Below, piece by piece: positions 1 through 8,101 of a stretch of 32,934 nucleotides of DNA (position 1 is its first letter; every line of letters begins with the position of its first letter). The translations under genes were made by a program, and so were the position numbers. The notes below the pieces were generated by a model that was given only the letters and a program-made list of their open reading frames with translations, was not told the origin of the DNA and ran no database searches. This DNA comes from Candidatus Thalassarchaeum sp. (lineage in GTDB: Archaea; Thermoplasmatota; Poseidoniia; Poseidoniales; Thalassarchaeaceae): NCBI GenBank assembly GCA_022451235.1, contig JAKUOA010000013.1:1-32934 (forward strand). Direction: 5' to 3'.

Positions 1-1764
1 TGCGTCGTATGCTTCTGCGGTGAAGATACCAGTTGAACAGACTGAGTCTGCTGCACAAGCGTCAGTGAAAGCGGTTGTACCGCCAGCTGCGGCTGCTCGA
101 GGTCGTGTGACCTGAATGCCGTTAGCTGCTGCAGGCTGTGTGTAGTCGTTCAGTGCTGCTTCTCCAGCCATACCGTCTGCGCTGAAGATTGGGATTGTTG
201 CGCCCATTACAGCCATTGTCTCTACGATCATTGCACCATCAGAGGAGTACGATCCTAGGAATACTGAGTCACATCCAGCATCCACGACTGCCTGAACAGC
301 AGCTTGGAAGTCAGTTGCGGTCTCTTCGTATCCGGACTGTAGGCAGACGTTGTCTGCGCCTAGGTTGGCTGCAACTGCATCTGCTAGACCTGCACCGTAG
401 CTGTTGGTCATGTGAACAATAGCGGTGTTGGATACTCCGCTTGCTCCAATCATATCAGCTGCGGCTTGGCCCTGTAGTGCGTCACTTGGTACGATTCTGT
501 AGAAGTGAGGGTATGCAGTGGCGTCGCTTAGTGCTGGCGATGTGCTAGCGTAGGATACCATTGGGATTCCTGCAGCCGAAAGGACTGCGTTTGCACCCAT
601 TGATGCTCCCGAGCAAGCTGCACCAGCTACTGCAACAACTCCAGCGTCCACAAGGGACTGAGCTGCTGTACCAGCCATTGTACCGTCACATCCGGAATCC
701 GCCTCAATAACTTCGAAGACGTAATCGTCTCCCATTGCATTGAGGTCAGCCATTGCTGCTCCCCACGCGAAGGTGAATGGAGCTGCGAACTGGGAAATTG
801 GACCAGATGCATCGTTAAGGAATCCTAGCTTGATAGTTACAGCAGGGTCTTCTGGGGCGACGAACATTGGGTTGTCGGTTCCCATGTAGAAAGCTGCGAT
901 TTCATCAACTAGAGCGTTTGCAATATCGACATCGAATCCTACAGCGTTACCGTTCTCATCCAAGTTCTCGAATGGAGGGTATGCTGTGTCTGAGCAGAAT
1001 TGTAGAGATCCTGACTCAAGGACCGAAGATAGTGTTGAGCCCTCGCTAGGTGAAGCTGGGTAAGCTACTGCGGTGTTCTCGTCACGGTCGTCTGTTAGGA
1101 CAACAGATCCCTCGAACCAAGCACCAAAGATAGCGTCGTACTCACCGGAGTCAACAATTGCAGTAATAGCAACGTTGAGTGCGGCGAGTAGCTCGCCTGA
1201 ATCTTCACGAACTGCGATTCCGAAGGTCTCGTCAGAGAATGTGGTCATCAAGTCTCCTTGAAGTGCCAATACTGGGGAATCTCCCATAGCATAGTCAGCT
1301 TCGCCGTTGGATACTGCTGCAGTTACTGATGGGAAATCATCGTAAGCAACAATTGTAGCCATAGCCAAATTATCCTGAGCATAAAGATCGGATGTAGTTC
1401 CAGACTGAACTGCGATGGTTGTACCAGCAGCATTCAGTTCTGAGACGTCCGAGATTGACGCGGAACCAGCTGCTCCGATTACACCTTGGCTACTTGTGTA
1501 GTAACCACGAGTGAAATCGACTACTTGGTCGCGCTCATCCGTCTTTGTCATGGCAGAGATAATGGCATCACACATCTCACCGTCATTCAAGTTTGGAATG
1601 ATAGGGTCCCAAGCGGAAGTGACTATGTCAGCCGTAATATCGGCGGCTGGCATTAATTCCCACTCCTCTACTGGGTCCTCATCGTCCCCACCCAGACAAC
1701 CTGCGAGTGATGCCGCAAGCATACTGAGTGTCATCAGCATTGCAATCATTTTCTTATCTAACAT
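1..1764 (-). CDS. Lipoprotein solute-binding protein: rearranged PBP2 domain fused to LivJ-like PBP1 domain (partial)
   Basis: This is a probable cell-surface substrate-binding lipoprotein for amino-acid-like solutes; its C-terminus lies beyond the left edge, and 588 codons are visible without a stop. The start ATG at 1764 is followed by a signal peptide with a lipobox (ASLAGC, lipidated Cys23). Residues about 43-225 match the middle and C-terminal parts of a PBP2 (HisJ/GlnH-type) domain, with WDPIIPNL, DAIISAMTKT and DERDQVVDFT. Residues about 250-290 match the N-terminal end of the same fold (AYPPFE, then GNAVGFDVDIANALVDEIA). Residues from about 310 onward match a LivJ-type PBP1 domain (IKLGFLNDASGP; GAACSG; PMVSYASTSP). 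The PBP2 halves are therefore in swapped order. No transporter permease or ATPase is visible in the window. The class is confident; the ligand is unknown. Confidence 0.85.
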   Translation of the reverse strand, partial: MLDKKMIAMLMTLSMLAASLAGCLGGDDEDPVEEWELMPAADITADIVTSAWDPIIPNLNDGEMCDAIISAMTKTDERDQVVDFTRGYYTSSQGVIGAAGSASISDVSELNAAGTTIAVQSGTTSDLYAQDNLAMATIVAYDDFPSVTAAVSNGEADYAMGDSPVLALQGDLMTTFSDETFGIAVREDSGELLAALNVAITAIVDSGEYDAIFGAWFEGSVVLTDDRDENTAVAYPASPSEGSTLSSVLESGSLQFCSDTAYPPFENLDENGNAVGFDVDIANALVDEIAAFYMGTDNPMFVAPEDPAVTIKLGFLNDASGPISQFAAPFTFAWGAAMADLNAMGDDYVFEVIEADSGCDGTMAGTAAQSLVDAGVVAVAGAACSGASMGANAVLSAAGIPMVSYASTSPALSDATAYPHFYRIVPSDALQGQAAADMIGASGVSNTAIVHMTNSYGAGLADAVAANLGADNVCLQSGYEETATDFQAAVQAVVDAGCDSVFLGSYSSDGAMIVETMAVMGATIPIFSADGMAGEAALNDYTQPAAANGIQVTRPRAAAAGGTTAFTDACAADSVCSTGIFTAEAYDA

Positions 1765-2037
1765 AGCGTTCTACGCTCCTTAGCCCTCTTTCGTGGTAAT
1801 GTGGCCGTTATAGTAGTTCTCTTATTGGATTCGAAAGATTATGTTTCCGATAGTTTTTGTAAAATGGCTCACTACTCCCCTTTTTCGTAATTTTTGGACT
1901 AAAATTTAGCAAATACTAGAAAAAATAACAAAATCCGCCCATACGTAGTATGTATAGAATCAATAGAAAAATTGAGTTTCGAATAATGGTAGTTTTGATA
2001 CCGATTTAATCATCTACCTTGAACTACTGGTTATACT
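1765..2037. other. AT-rich divergent intergenic region
   Basis: These 273 bases separate the binding-protein gene (minus) from purM (plus) and form the longest gene-free stretch in the window. The region is clearly richer in A and T than its flanks, especially about 1850-1980, and should hold both divergent promoters. I see no RNA gene, open reading frame or mobile-element end in it. A short near-palindrome around ATACGTAGTATGTAT (1940-1954) is the only notable local symmetry. Confidence 0.6.
2003..2010 (+). promoter_or_regulatory. Possible TATA box for purM
   Basis: The sequence GATTTAAT lies about 28-35 bases before the ATG at 2038, which would put transcription start a few bases before the start codon and give a short or leaderless mRNA. 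This rests only on spacing and AT content. Confidence 0.3.
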
Positions 2038-3156
2038 ATGGATGACATTCCGATGGACTACGCAACCAGCGGGGTCGATATCGAGGCTGAAGGGGCTGCG
2101 ATTGCTAGCCTAATCGGTTCTCTAGGCGGTTCTGTCAGAAAGCCGGGGACTAGAGGCGCTCCTGTGCCTTTGCCGGGTGGATTTGGAGGTATAATCGAGT
2201 TTGGAAACTCTCGATTAGCCTTGGCGACGGATGGAGTTGGATCTAAACTTCAATTGGCGAATAAACTTGGTCGATATCAAGGAGTTGGGATTGATTGTGT
2301 GGCAATGAATGTGAATGATTTGCTTTGTGTGGGAGCAGAACCTCTAGCATTTGTAGATTATATCGCAGTGCCAGAAACCGACCCAGAAACTCATTCCGTT
2401 ATCGGTGGCTCCCTTGCAGAAGCATGCCGTCGAGCACGGATTACTCTTGCAGGAGGGGAGACGGCAACGCTTCCAGGCATAGTAACTGAATTGGATCTCT
2501 CAGGTACTGCTCTTGGATGGTTCCCAGCTGGTGAGGCAATAACCGGTGAAAATCTAGAGGCGGGTGATGTCATAATCGGTCTACCGAGCAGTGGAGTTCA
2601 TTCCAATGGCTACACATTGCTGAGAGCAATTGTCGAGAAGTCTGGTTTGTCACTAGGTGATACTGCGCCATTCGATACGAATCTTCTGGGAAGAGAAATC
2701 GAAGGCGCGAGTGAATCCGGTGCAACCTTGGGAGAAGTTTTGTTGAATCCCACTAGAATCTACGTTGACCCAATCATCGATTTGATTGATTCATGTCGGA
2801 AAGGGGCTGGCCCTTGTGCCTCTGGAGATCTCAAGGCAATTGCACACATTACAGGTGGTGGCCTATCGAATTTATTGCGATTACACGATAGTTTGGGGTG
2901 GCATATTTCGAACCCATTACCTATTCCACCTGAATTCAATTGGATGGCTGAAACTGGACCTGTTGAAAAATTGGAAATGCATAGAGTATTCAACATGGGA
3001 ATGGGTATGTGTATCGCTGTATCTGCAGAGGTTGCTGAAACCGTTGAAAATTGGCTTACTGAGAGGCTGTCTGGCACTAGAATAGTAGGGGTTGTATGCG
3101 ATGATGGTCATCGAGTAACTCACGCTGATTCTGAGATTGTTTTCGAGCACTACTGA
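2038..3156 (+). CDS. purM: Phosphoribosylformylglycinamidine cyclo-ligase (AIR synthetase)
   Basis: PurM closes the imidazole ring in purine synthesis, converting FGAM plus ATP to AIR in the cytoplasm. Motifs typical of the family are visible: the N-terminal GVDIEAEG, the nucleotide-binding segment LATDGVGSKLQLANK, then GIDCVAMNVNDLLCVGAEP, GGETATLPG, GLPSSGVHSNGYTLLRAIV and AHITGGGLSNLLRL. At 372 residues it is slightly longer than the usual roughly 340-350. A second ATG at 2053 aligns better with the family N-terminus, so the true start could be five codons later. The next gene, trm1, begins 33 bases downstream on the same strand and may be co-transcribed, although the two have no obvious functional link. 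Confidence 0.96.
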   Translation: MDDIPMDYATSGVDIEAEGAAIASLIGSLGGSVRKPGTRGAPVPLPGGFGGIIEFGNSRLALATDGVGSKLQLANKLGRYQGVGIDCVAMNVNDLLCVGAEPLAFVDYIAVPETDPETHSVIGGSLAEACRRARITLAGGETATLPGIVTELDLSGTALGWFPAGEAITGENLEAGDVIIGLPSSGVHSNGYTLLRAIVEKSGLSLGDTAPFDTNLLGREIEGASESGATLGEVLLNPTRIYVDPIIDLIDSCRKGAGPCASGDLKAIAHITGGGLSNLLRLHDSLGWHISNPLPIPPEFNWMAETGPVEKLEMHRVFNMGMGMCIAVSAEVAETVENWLTERLSGTRIVGVVCDDGHRVTHADSEIVFEHY

Positions 3157-3189
3157 TTCACATGCGAGAGTAGTCAAGCCAATGTGTGA

Positions 3190-4536
3190 GTGTTGACTCG
3201 CGATGTCGTGGAAAACAATCTACCACCCGATTTGCCGGGCCTTGTACACAGGGAAGGAAGGACTCTGACAAGGGTCACTGATTTACCCGATTCGAACAAA
3301 AAGGGGCCAAGTTCGAAAAATGCTGGCTTTGTATTTCATAATCCTGCGATGGCGGGGTCGAGAACTCGTAGCGTACTCTTGATGGCGCATGCGATTGAAT
3401 CTGGAATTCTAGGGGATTCCAAAGTTCGAGCTCTTGACGGATTGAGTGCTTCTGGTTTGAGAGCCAGAAGATGGTTGAACGAATTGCCAGAAGAGGCATC
3501 ATCCCGTCTTATCGCAACAGTCGGTGATATGGACCAAAATGCATTGGATTGGGCTATGGCCACCGAGTCAGAATTTTCATCTGAAAATGGAGAATTGGTT
3601 CCTCTCCTAGGAGATCTACGAACCAGTGTTTTATCTCAAGGATGGCACTGGATTGATATCGATCCTTTTGGCTCACCGGTTCCTTTCTTAGATACCGCGA
3701 TTCAGGCTCTTGCTCGACGTGGGGTATTGGAAGTTAGTGCAACCGATACCGCTGCATTGAGCGGCTCTTCAAAGAACCCACTAATGCGCAGATATGGTGC
3801 TAGGGTGCGTCTTGACAAACTCAAGCACGATTCTGGTCTGCGGGTTCTGATGGCAACAGTCGCGCGCGCTGCTGCGCGACACGACCGTAGTATCGAACCT
3901 CTTCTTTCAATCTGGGATTCGCACCATCTTCGGGTCTCGGTTCGAGTGAGGAAGGTTATGCAGGGAGCGAATGATGTGGAGACCTCTTTGGGTTGGCGAA
4001 TTTTCTCTCCTAAAAAAGATGAAGTTGAGGCGTCTATTTCAGCTGGATTATTGCCGCCAGAAGATTCCGGTGAGTTGCCGATTCGTTGTTTCCTTCCACT
4101 TTCACACCCAGTTGGTCGAGAAGATTCCAGGGTATCGGGTCCGATGTGGATTGGCCAAATGGGTGATGCTGAAACTATGGCTTCCATGACTGAAGAAAGC
4201 GTTTTACAAATGTGTGCACCAACTTTCGATGAGGCTGATATTGTTGGTTGGTCTGAAAAGGATTTTGAGGCTGAAAATCGAAGGCTCGTAAGAGCAATTC
4301 GTCATATCTCAGAAGAAGCAACCGCGATTTCTGGGCATCATCTGATAGCGGTCGATGAGTTGGCGAGTTGGCAAGAAAAGGGATCCCCGCCCAGCCCTAG
4401 GAGAATGGTAGAATTACTACAAGAAAAGGGGCACAATGCGGCGATTTCTCATTATGCAGAGCCCTCATTGAGGACAGACGCTCCTTGGGCTGATATCGTC
4501 GCCGCATTGAGGGAAGTTTCAGCCACCAATGTATGA
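3190..4536 (+). CDS. trm1: tRNA (guanine26-N2)-dimethyltransferase
   Basis: Trm1 uses S-adenosylmethionine to methylate N2 of guanosine at position 26 of tRNA and is typical of archaea and eukaryotes. Visible marks are FHNPAMAGSRTRSVLLM near the N-terminus, the SAM-binding region ALDGLSASGLRARRW, and the catalytic block IDIDPFGSPVPFLDTAI followed by SATDTAALSGS. The length of 448 residues is somewhat longer than most archaeal homologues. The chosen start is GTG at 3190; no in-frame ATG lies nearby that would keep the N-terminal family region. The 3' end overlaps the end of the convergent moaA gene by 18 bases. Confidence 0.95.
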   Translation: MLTRDVVENNLPPDLPGLVHREGRTLTRVTDLPDSNKKGPSSKNAGFVFHNPAMAGSRTRSVLLMAHAIESGILGDSKVRALDGLSASGLRARRWLNELPEEASSRLIATVGDMDQNALDWAMATESEFSSENGELVPLLGDLRTSVLSQGWHWIDIDPFGSPVPFLDTAIQALARRGVLEVSATDTAALSGSSKNPLMRRYGARVRLDKLKHDSGLRVLMATVARAAARHDRSIEPLLSIWDSHHLRVSVRVRKVMQGANDVETSLGWRIFSPKKDEVEASISAGLLPPEDSGELPIRCFLPLSHPVGREDSRVSGPMWIGQMGDAETMASMTEESVLQMCAPTFDEADIVGWSEKDFEAENRRLVRAIRHISEEATAISGHHLIAVDELASWQEKGSPPSPRRMVELLQEKGHNAAISHYAEPSLRTDAPWADIVAALREVSATNV

Positions 4537-5526
4537 CATCTCAATCCTTGGCAAGACCGACGTTTCCTCTGAGCGTAACTCGGAATATCTGTCAGCGCGG
4601 CGTTGCCATATCGCAGCAATCGCCGCCGTAAGATCTCCTCCATCTACGTCGTGTATTAGTGCCCGTAGGTCATGCCCTCCCGAAGCGAAGAGGCAAGTGA
4701 AGAGGCGTCCGTCAGCAGAAATCCTAGCGCGAACGCAATCTCCACAGAATGGTTCACTGACTGATGAAATCAAACCAATTTCTCCTGAACCATCTGAGTG
4801 ACCCCAACGTACTGCTACGTCGGAAGGCCTTTCAGATTCCATCGGGACTAAATCAAACTCTTTTTGCAGATGATTCAGAAGATCTCTGCTAGGGATTACT
4901 TCCCCTAGTGTCCAACCATTCGTACGGCCAACATCCATGAATTCAATGAAGCGAACGATTACTCCTGTATCTCTGAAATGATGTACCAATTTACTCGCTT
5001 GTTCTTCATTTACCCCTCTCCTGATTACGCAATTTACCTTGATTGGCGACAAGCCCGCCTCTCTTGCCGCTTCTATTCCATCTAGAATATGAGCAACGGT
5101 TACTGAAGAGTCACTCATCTGCTGATGAACGTCTTCGTCAATAGCGTCTAAGCTGATTGTAACTCGTTTCAAACCTGCCTTTGAGAGGTCCTGAGCATGA
5201 CGCCGTAGAAGTGAACCATTCGTAGTTAATGCAAGATCGACTCCTGCATCAGAAAGTCGAATCACTAAATCTGAAAGGTTTGGTCTTAGCAATGGTTCTC
5301 CACCAGTTAACCTGACTTTATCCAAACCAAGAGGTACACAAGCCCTCACGACCTTTTCTATTTCATCAAATGAAAGAAATGCTCGACGAGGAAGGAAAGT
5401 ATGTTCCTCGCCGAATCTCTCTCGGGGCATACAATATGGACAACGAAAGTTACACCTGTCGGTCACCGAAATACGCAGATCGCGAAGTTGTCTTCCTAGA
5501 CGGTCGGTGACCTCCTCCTGCGCCAT
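4519..5526 (-). CDS. moaA: GTP 3',8-cyclase (molybdenum cofactor biosynthesis protein A)
   Basis: MoaA is a radical-SAM enzyme that, with MoaC, turns GTP into cyclic pyranopterin monophosphate, the first step of molybdenum cofactor synthesis. The radical-SAM cluster motif is CNFRCPYC (Cys25, Cys29, Cys32), followed by LTGGEPLLRP. The second cluster is visible near the C-terminus as FCGDCVRARISADGRLFTC (CxxCx13C). The protein ends in Gly-Gly, the conserved MoaA tail. The length of 335 residues is normal. No moaC, moaE or mogA lies in this window, so the pathway must be completed elsewhere. The gene converges on trm1 and overlaps its last 18 bases. Confidence 0.97.
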   Translation of the reverse strand: MAQEEVTDRLGRQLRDLRISVTDRCNFRCPYCMPRERFGEEHTFLPRRAFLSFDEIEKVVRACVPLGLDKVRLTGGEPLLRPNLSDLVIRLSDAGVDLALTTNGSLLRRHAQDLSKAGLKRVTISLDAIDEDVHQQMSDSSVTVAHILDGIEAAREAGLSPIKVNCVIRRGVNEEQASKLVHHFRDTGVIVRFIEFMDVGRTNGWTLGEVIPSRDLLNHLQKEFDLVPMESERPSDVAVRWGHSDGSGEIGLISSVSEPFCGDCVRARISADGRLFTCLFASGGHDLRALIHDVDGGDLTAAIAAIWQRRADRYSELRSEETSVLPRIEMSYIGG

Positions 5527-5671
5527 GACTTATGCTCACACCTAATGTCTCAAAGGCTTGCTGATGGAGTTAGGAGACTTAGCGGGTTGATTTCTGCTTT
5601 AGTTTCAGTTTGTTTACGACCGTCTCGCCCGCAGGTTGAAGACGGGTGGGCGTCTGAAAGGGTCGAAGGAC

Positions 5672-6232
5672 ATGTTAGCCATCACGCCAAAAGCTCGTGA
5701 GATGCTTGACTCGTTCGCCGAGCAGGCTGACCAAGCAGATTTGTCTTTACGTGTTGAAATCGTTGGCAGGGGGCCGAAAGGTTTCCAGTATGATTTACAG
5801 TTTGTTGGAGCTGAGGGGGGCTCTGAAGATGATTACATCAACGAGGTTGATGGAATAACTGTTCGAATAGCAGCTAGGAGTGTTCAGTATCTCGACGGTG
5901 CAACCCTCGACTTCAAGGAGACCTTGATGGGTGGAGGATTCGCGTTTGATAATCCCAACCCCATGTGGGTTGACGAATTGTCTCAGAAAGTCGCTGAAAT
6001 CATCAACAGTGAAGTCAATCCGGCGGTTGCCAGCCATGGTGGTGTTGTCGAGCTCGTAGGTGTTGATGAAAATAAAGCAATAATTGCCTTTGGGGGCGGA
6101 TGCCAAGGTTGTGGTATGGCTGATGTCACACTAAAGCAAGGTGTTGAGGTGATGATTAAGGAAAAGGTCCCTCAGATTATCGAGGTTATCGATTCAACAG
6201 ATCATGCAGCAGGGACCAATCCGTTTTACTGA
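5672..6232 (+). CDS. nfuA: NfuA-like iron-sulfur carrier protein
   Basis: NfuA-type proteins carry a [4Fe-4S] cluster and deliver it to client enzymes. Residues 1-95 resemble an A-type (IscA/ErpA-like) domain that has lost its cysteines, as in Escherichia coli NfuA. The C-terminal NifU-type domain carries GGGCQGCGMADVTLKQG with Cys144 and Cys147 as cluster ligands, and the tail ends in aromatics (NPFY), again like NfuA. I chose the ATG at 5672 because MLAITPKAREML aligns with the NfuA N-terminus; an in-frame TTG at 5636 would add 12 residues. At 186 residues it matches the bacterial family (191 in E. coli). The two-domain form is best known from bacteria, so acquisition by transfer is plausible. 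Confidence 0.92.
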   Translation: MLAITPKAREMLDSFAEQADQADLSLRVEIVGRGPKGFQYDLQFVGAEGGSEDDYINEVDGITVRIAARSVQYLDGATLDFKETLMGGGFAFDNPNPMWVDELSQKVAEIINSEVNPAVASHGGVVELVGVDENKAIIAFGGGCQGCGMADVTLKQGVEVMIKEKVPQIIEVIDSTDHAAGTNPFY

Positions 6233-6238
6233 ATGGAA

Positions 6239-7009
6239 TCAGTAGACCATCCTGACTTCATCGTCATCGTCTTGGTCTTCGGGTGCAGGTAGAGCGTTTG
6301 CTTGTGCTCGTTCGAATGCCTCACGTACTCTCTCTTCTATAGCCCGAGCATCTTCGAGGAGTCCTTTTACTGGTATCTCCATATCTATCAGATCACAAAC
6401 ACCCTCGATTGCTAGTAATGCGGCTCGTGCATCGGGGTACATTGGGTTACATTCTGCCAAAAGCGCAGTGACATCTAGGCCTCTGCGCTCGCCTTCAGCA
6501 ATTAGGTAGCCGGAGATTCCGGAGACTATTCCTTGTTGGATTCGCTGAATGTTGGAGTTGTCTAGTGCATCTCGCCCTATTGCGGTTGAGGAAACACCCC
6601 ACAAATCGCTTTCTTCCTTGATTCCCAAGTCGTTACTCACGACCCCGTCAATTACGATTAACCTGTCAAAGCCTCCCTTGGTGAACCATTCTAGGACTGT
6701 CTCTCCAAAGTGGACATCGTTCTGAGGAGGAAATTGAATTTCTGCAATAAATATCCCTAGTCCAGCGCCCTGATAGACTCGCACTGGATGTTTTGGTACT
6801 GATTCATGAATAAGAGCGATTGCAGGAAACTCTGGATGGAGGACGGTTCCCATAGGGTCGAGATCAAGTGTCTGAATGATGTGAGACATTGCAATTACTC
6901 CCACAGAACCGACTGTAGAAAAGCCACAAATTGCTGTACCACCAAGGGTTGTTGGGTCTGCATTAGAGTGCAGAACTAATGGGTAACCCGAGTTGTCGTG
7001 TGTGGCCAT
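6239..7009 (-). CDS. PAC2-family protein (proteasome assembly chaperone-like), paralogue 1
   Basis: This belongs to the PAC2 (COG2047-like) family, whose archaeal members include the proteasome-assembly factors PbaA and PbaB. The family signature is visible as the N-terminal GTAICGFSTVGSVGVIAMSH, a central LIVIDGVVSN, GIVSGISGYLIAEGERRG followed by ALLAECNPMYPDARAAL, and a helical, acidic C-terminus. The product is 256 residues and should be cytoplasmic. Its C-terminus, RMVY, places Tyr last, so it does not carry a proper HbYX proteasome-docking motif, unlike the second PAC2 gene at 13803. It converges on nfuA with only 6 bases between them. The exact client or partner cannot be told from sequence. 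Confidence 0.88.
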   Translation of the reverse strand: MATHDNSGYPLVLHSNADPTTLGGTAICGFSTVGSVGVIAMSHIIQTLDLDPMGTVLHPEFPAIALIHESVPKHPVRVYQGAGLGIFIAEIQFPPQNDVHFGETVLEWFTKGGFDRLIVIDGVVSNDLGIKEESDLWGVSSTAIGRDALDNSNIQRIQQGIVSGISGYLIAEGERRGLDVTALLAECNPMYPDARAALLAIEGVCDLIDMEIPVKGLLEDARAIEERVREAFERAQANALPAPEDQDDDDEVRMVY

Positions 7010-7108
7010 CGAACATCGGCTGATGTCGAAGAGCCTTGAACCAAACGGTCGCGAGTGGTAGAAAGAAGGAGAAGTATAACGACTGATTATATTGATATTA
7101 TTTTGAGG

Positions 7109-7119
7109 TTTATTTTATC
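7109..7119 (+). promoter_or_regulatory. Possible TATA box for the gene at 7149
   Basis: The sequence GTTTATTTTAT lies roughly 30-40 bases before the ATG at 7149, within an AT-rich stretch (7085-7120). At normal archaeal spacing it would start transcription close to 7142, which supports the ATG rather than the upstream GTG at 7125. No experimental support exists. Confidence 0.35.
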
Positions 7120-7148
7120 AATCAGTGATTAATCGGCGACTTGGTAGT

Positions 7149-7694
7149 ATGTCAGAGGAAGATAACGGTGACATTGGAAGAATCATAATCAGAGTCGGCT
7201 CAACTGAAGTGGATTTGACTGGATCATCTCGCGAAGTCAATGATTCATGGCTGAAACTCAAGGAGCAGGATACCTGGGCTTCTGCACTATCAAAAATTCG
7301 AACCGCTAGACAAGACGCCATTGAAGCCGCGCGTAAATCCCTCAGCGAAACTGGGGTGCCAGAGCGAGGTTCTGCATTTAGAAGACTCCTTGACAATTGT
7401 AATATCTACAGAACTGGAGATGTAATTCTGGCTGCAATTCACTATCTTCGCTCGGTCGAAAAAGAGGATAATACTCCTCCTCGAGAAGTGAAGAAATTGA
7501 TTGAGGATTCTGGTCGTTGGACAGATGAGGAATTAGAGAAGTGGAACGTCTCACTATACATCAATAGAATGTTGGATGATTCCTCAACCAAAGGGCGACC
7601 GCCCTTGTTGAGCTTTCCACAAGGCACCGATAAGAACAGATTTGTGATACTTACAGACGCTGGTAGAGATCATCTGGAGAGGCTATCGACTTGA
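7149..7694 (+). CDS. Unknown protein with winged-helix-like C-terminal half
   Basis: I do not recognise this 181-residue protein. The first 60 residues are polar, with a short beta-like start (GRIIIRVGSTEVDLTG); residues about 65-80 are helical (KIRTARQDAIEAARKSL). The last 100 residues alternate helices and a short strand pair ending in FVILTDAGRDHLERL, which resembles the end of a winged helix as in many archaeal transcription regulators; this is only a fold guess. No membrane segment or signal peptide is seen. The ATG at 7149 is preferred over GTG at 7125. Its stop overlaps the TTG start of the pentapeptide-repeat gene (TTGA at 7691-7694), so the two are probably translated from one mRNA. 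Confidence 0.75.
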   Translation: MSEEDNGDIGRIIIRVGSTEVDLTGSSREVNDSWLKLKEQDTWASALSKIRTARQDAIEAARKSLSETGVPERGSAFRRLLDNCNIYRTGDVILAAIHYLRSVEKEDNTPPREVKKLIEDSGRWTDEELEKWNVSLYINRMLDDSSTKGRPPLLSFPQGTDKNRFVILTDAGRDHLERLST

Positions 7695-8101
7695 GCGATG
7701 AAAATTCGGAAGTAGGGCCAAAGGATTGGTCTTTCACCTCCCACGTTGGAGCTGACCTTCGTGGAATTGACCTGTCGGGAGCTAATCTTCGTCGAGCCGT
7801 TTTTGATGGAGCTGATTTGGAAGGTGCTGATTTGTCGGGTGCTGATCTTCGCAGGGCCTCCTTCAAGCGCGCCAATTTGATGAAGGCCGCGTTTGATGAT
7901 GCAGATATGCGGGATGCGAGTTTCGTCAAGGCTCGAATGAATTTGTCAAATTTCCAAAGGTGTCGTCTCGATGGTGCTGACCTACGTGGAATTCGAGGCC
8001 GCTACGCCATCTGGAGAGAAGCGAATTGGTGGGAGGCGACTATGGATGATGGTCTACGCAATGCGCTGGAAAAGAAGTGGCCCAAACCAGGAACGGATTA
8101 A
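7691..8101 (+). CDS. Pentapeptide-repeat protein
   Basis: This 136-residue cytoplasmic protein contains tandem pentapeptide repeats of the A(D/N)LXX type over residues about 18-100 (for example GADLRGIDLSGANLRRAVFD, then GADLEGADLSGADLRR). Such repeats fold into a right-handed quadrilateral beta-helix; some members mimic DNA and bind gyrase, but most have no known role. The short C-terminal tail carries Trp-rich segments (WREANWWEA). The TTG start is supported by its overlap with the preceding stop codon (TTGA), suggesting translational coupling with the unknown gene at 7149. The 3' end overlaps the convergent thioesterase gene by 4 bases. Confidence 0.88.
   Translation: MSDENSEVGPKDWSFTSHVGADLRGIDLSGANLRRAVFDGADLEGADLSGADLRRASFKRANLMKAAFDDADMRDASFVKARMNLSNFQRCRLDGADLRGIRGRYAIWREANWWEATMDDGLRNALEKKWPKPGTD

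Noticed and set aside
1511-1783. Plus-strand reading frame opposite the binding-protein gene
   Set aside because: It is the antisense shadow of a convincing lipoprotein gene and shows Ser-rich low-complexity translation with no family features.
3702-4187. 161-codon minus-strand frame inside trm1
   Set aside because: It lies fully opposite the conserved Trm1 core and has no recognisable domain.
5600-5671. TTG start at 5636 for the NfuA-like protein and a GC-rich hairpin before it
   Set aside because: The family N-terminus begins exactly at the ATG at 5672; the pairing around AGACG/CGTCT is short and imperfect.
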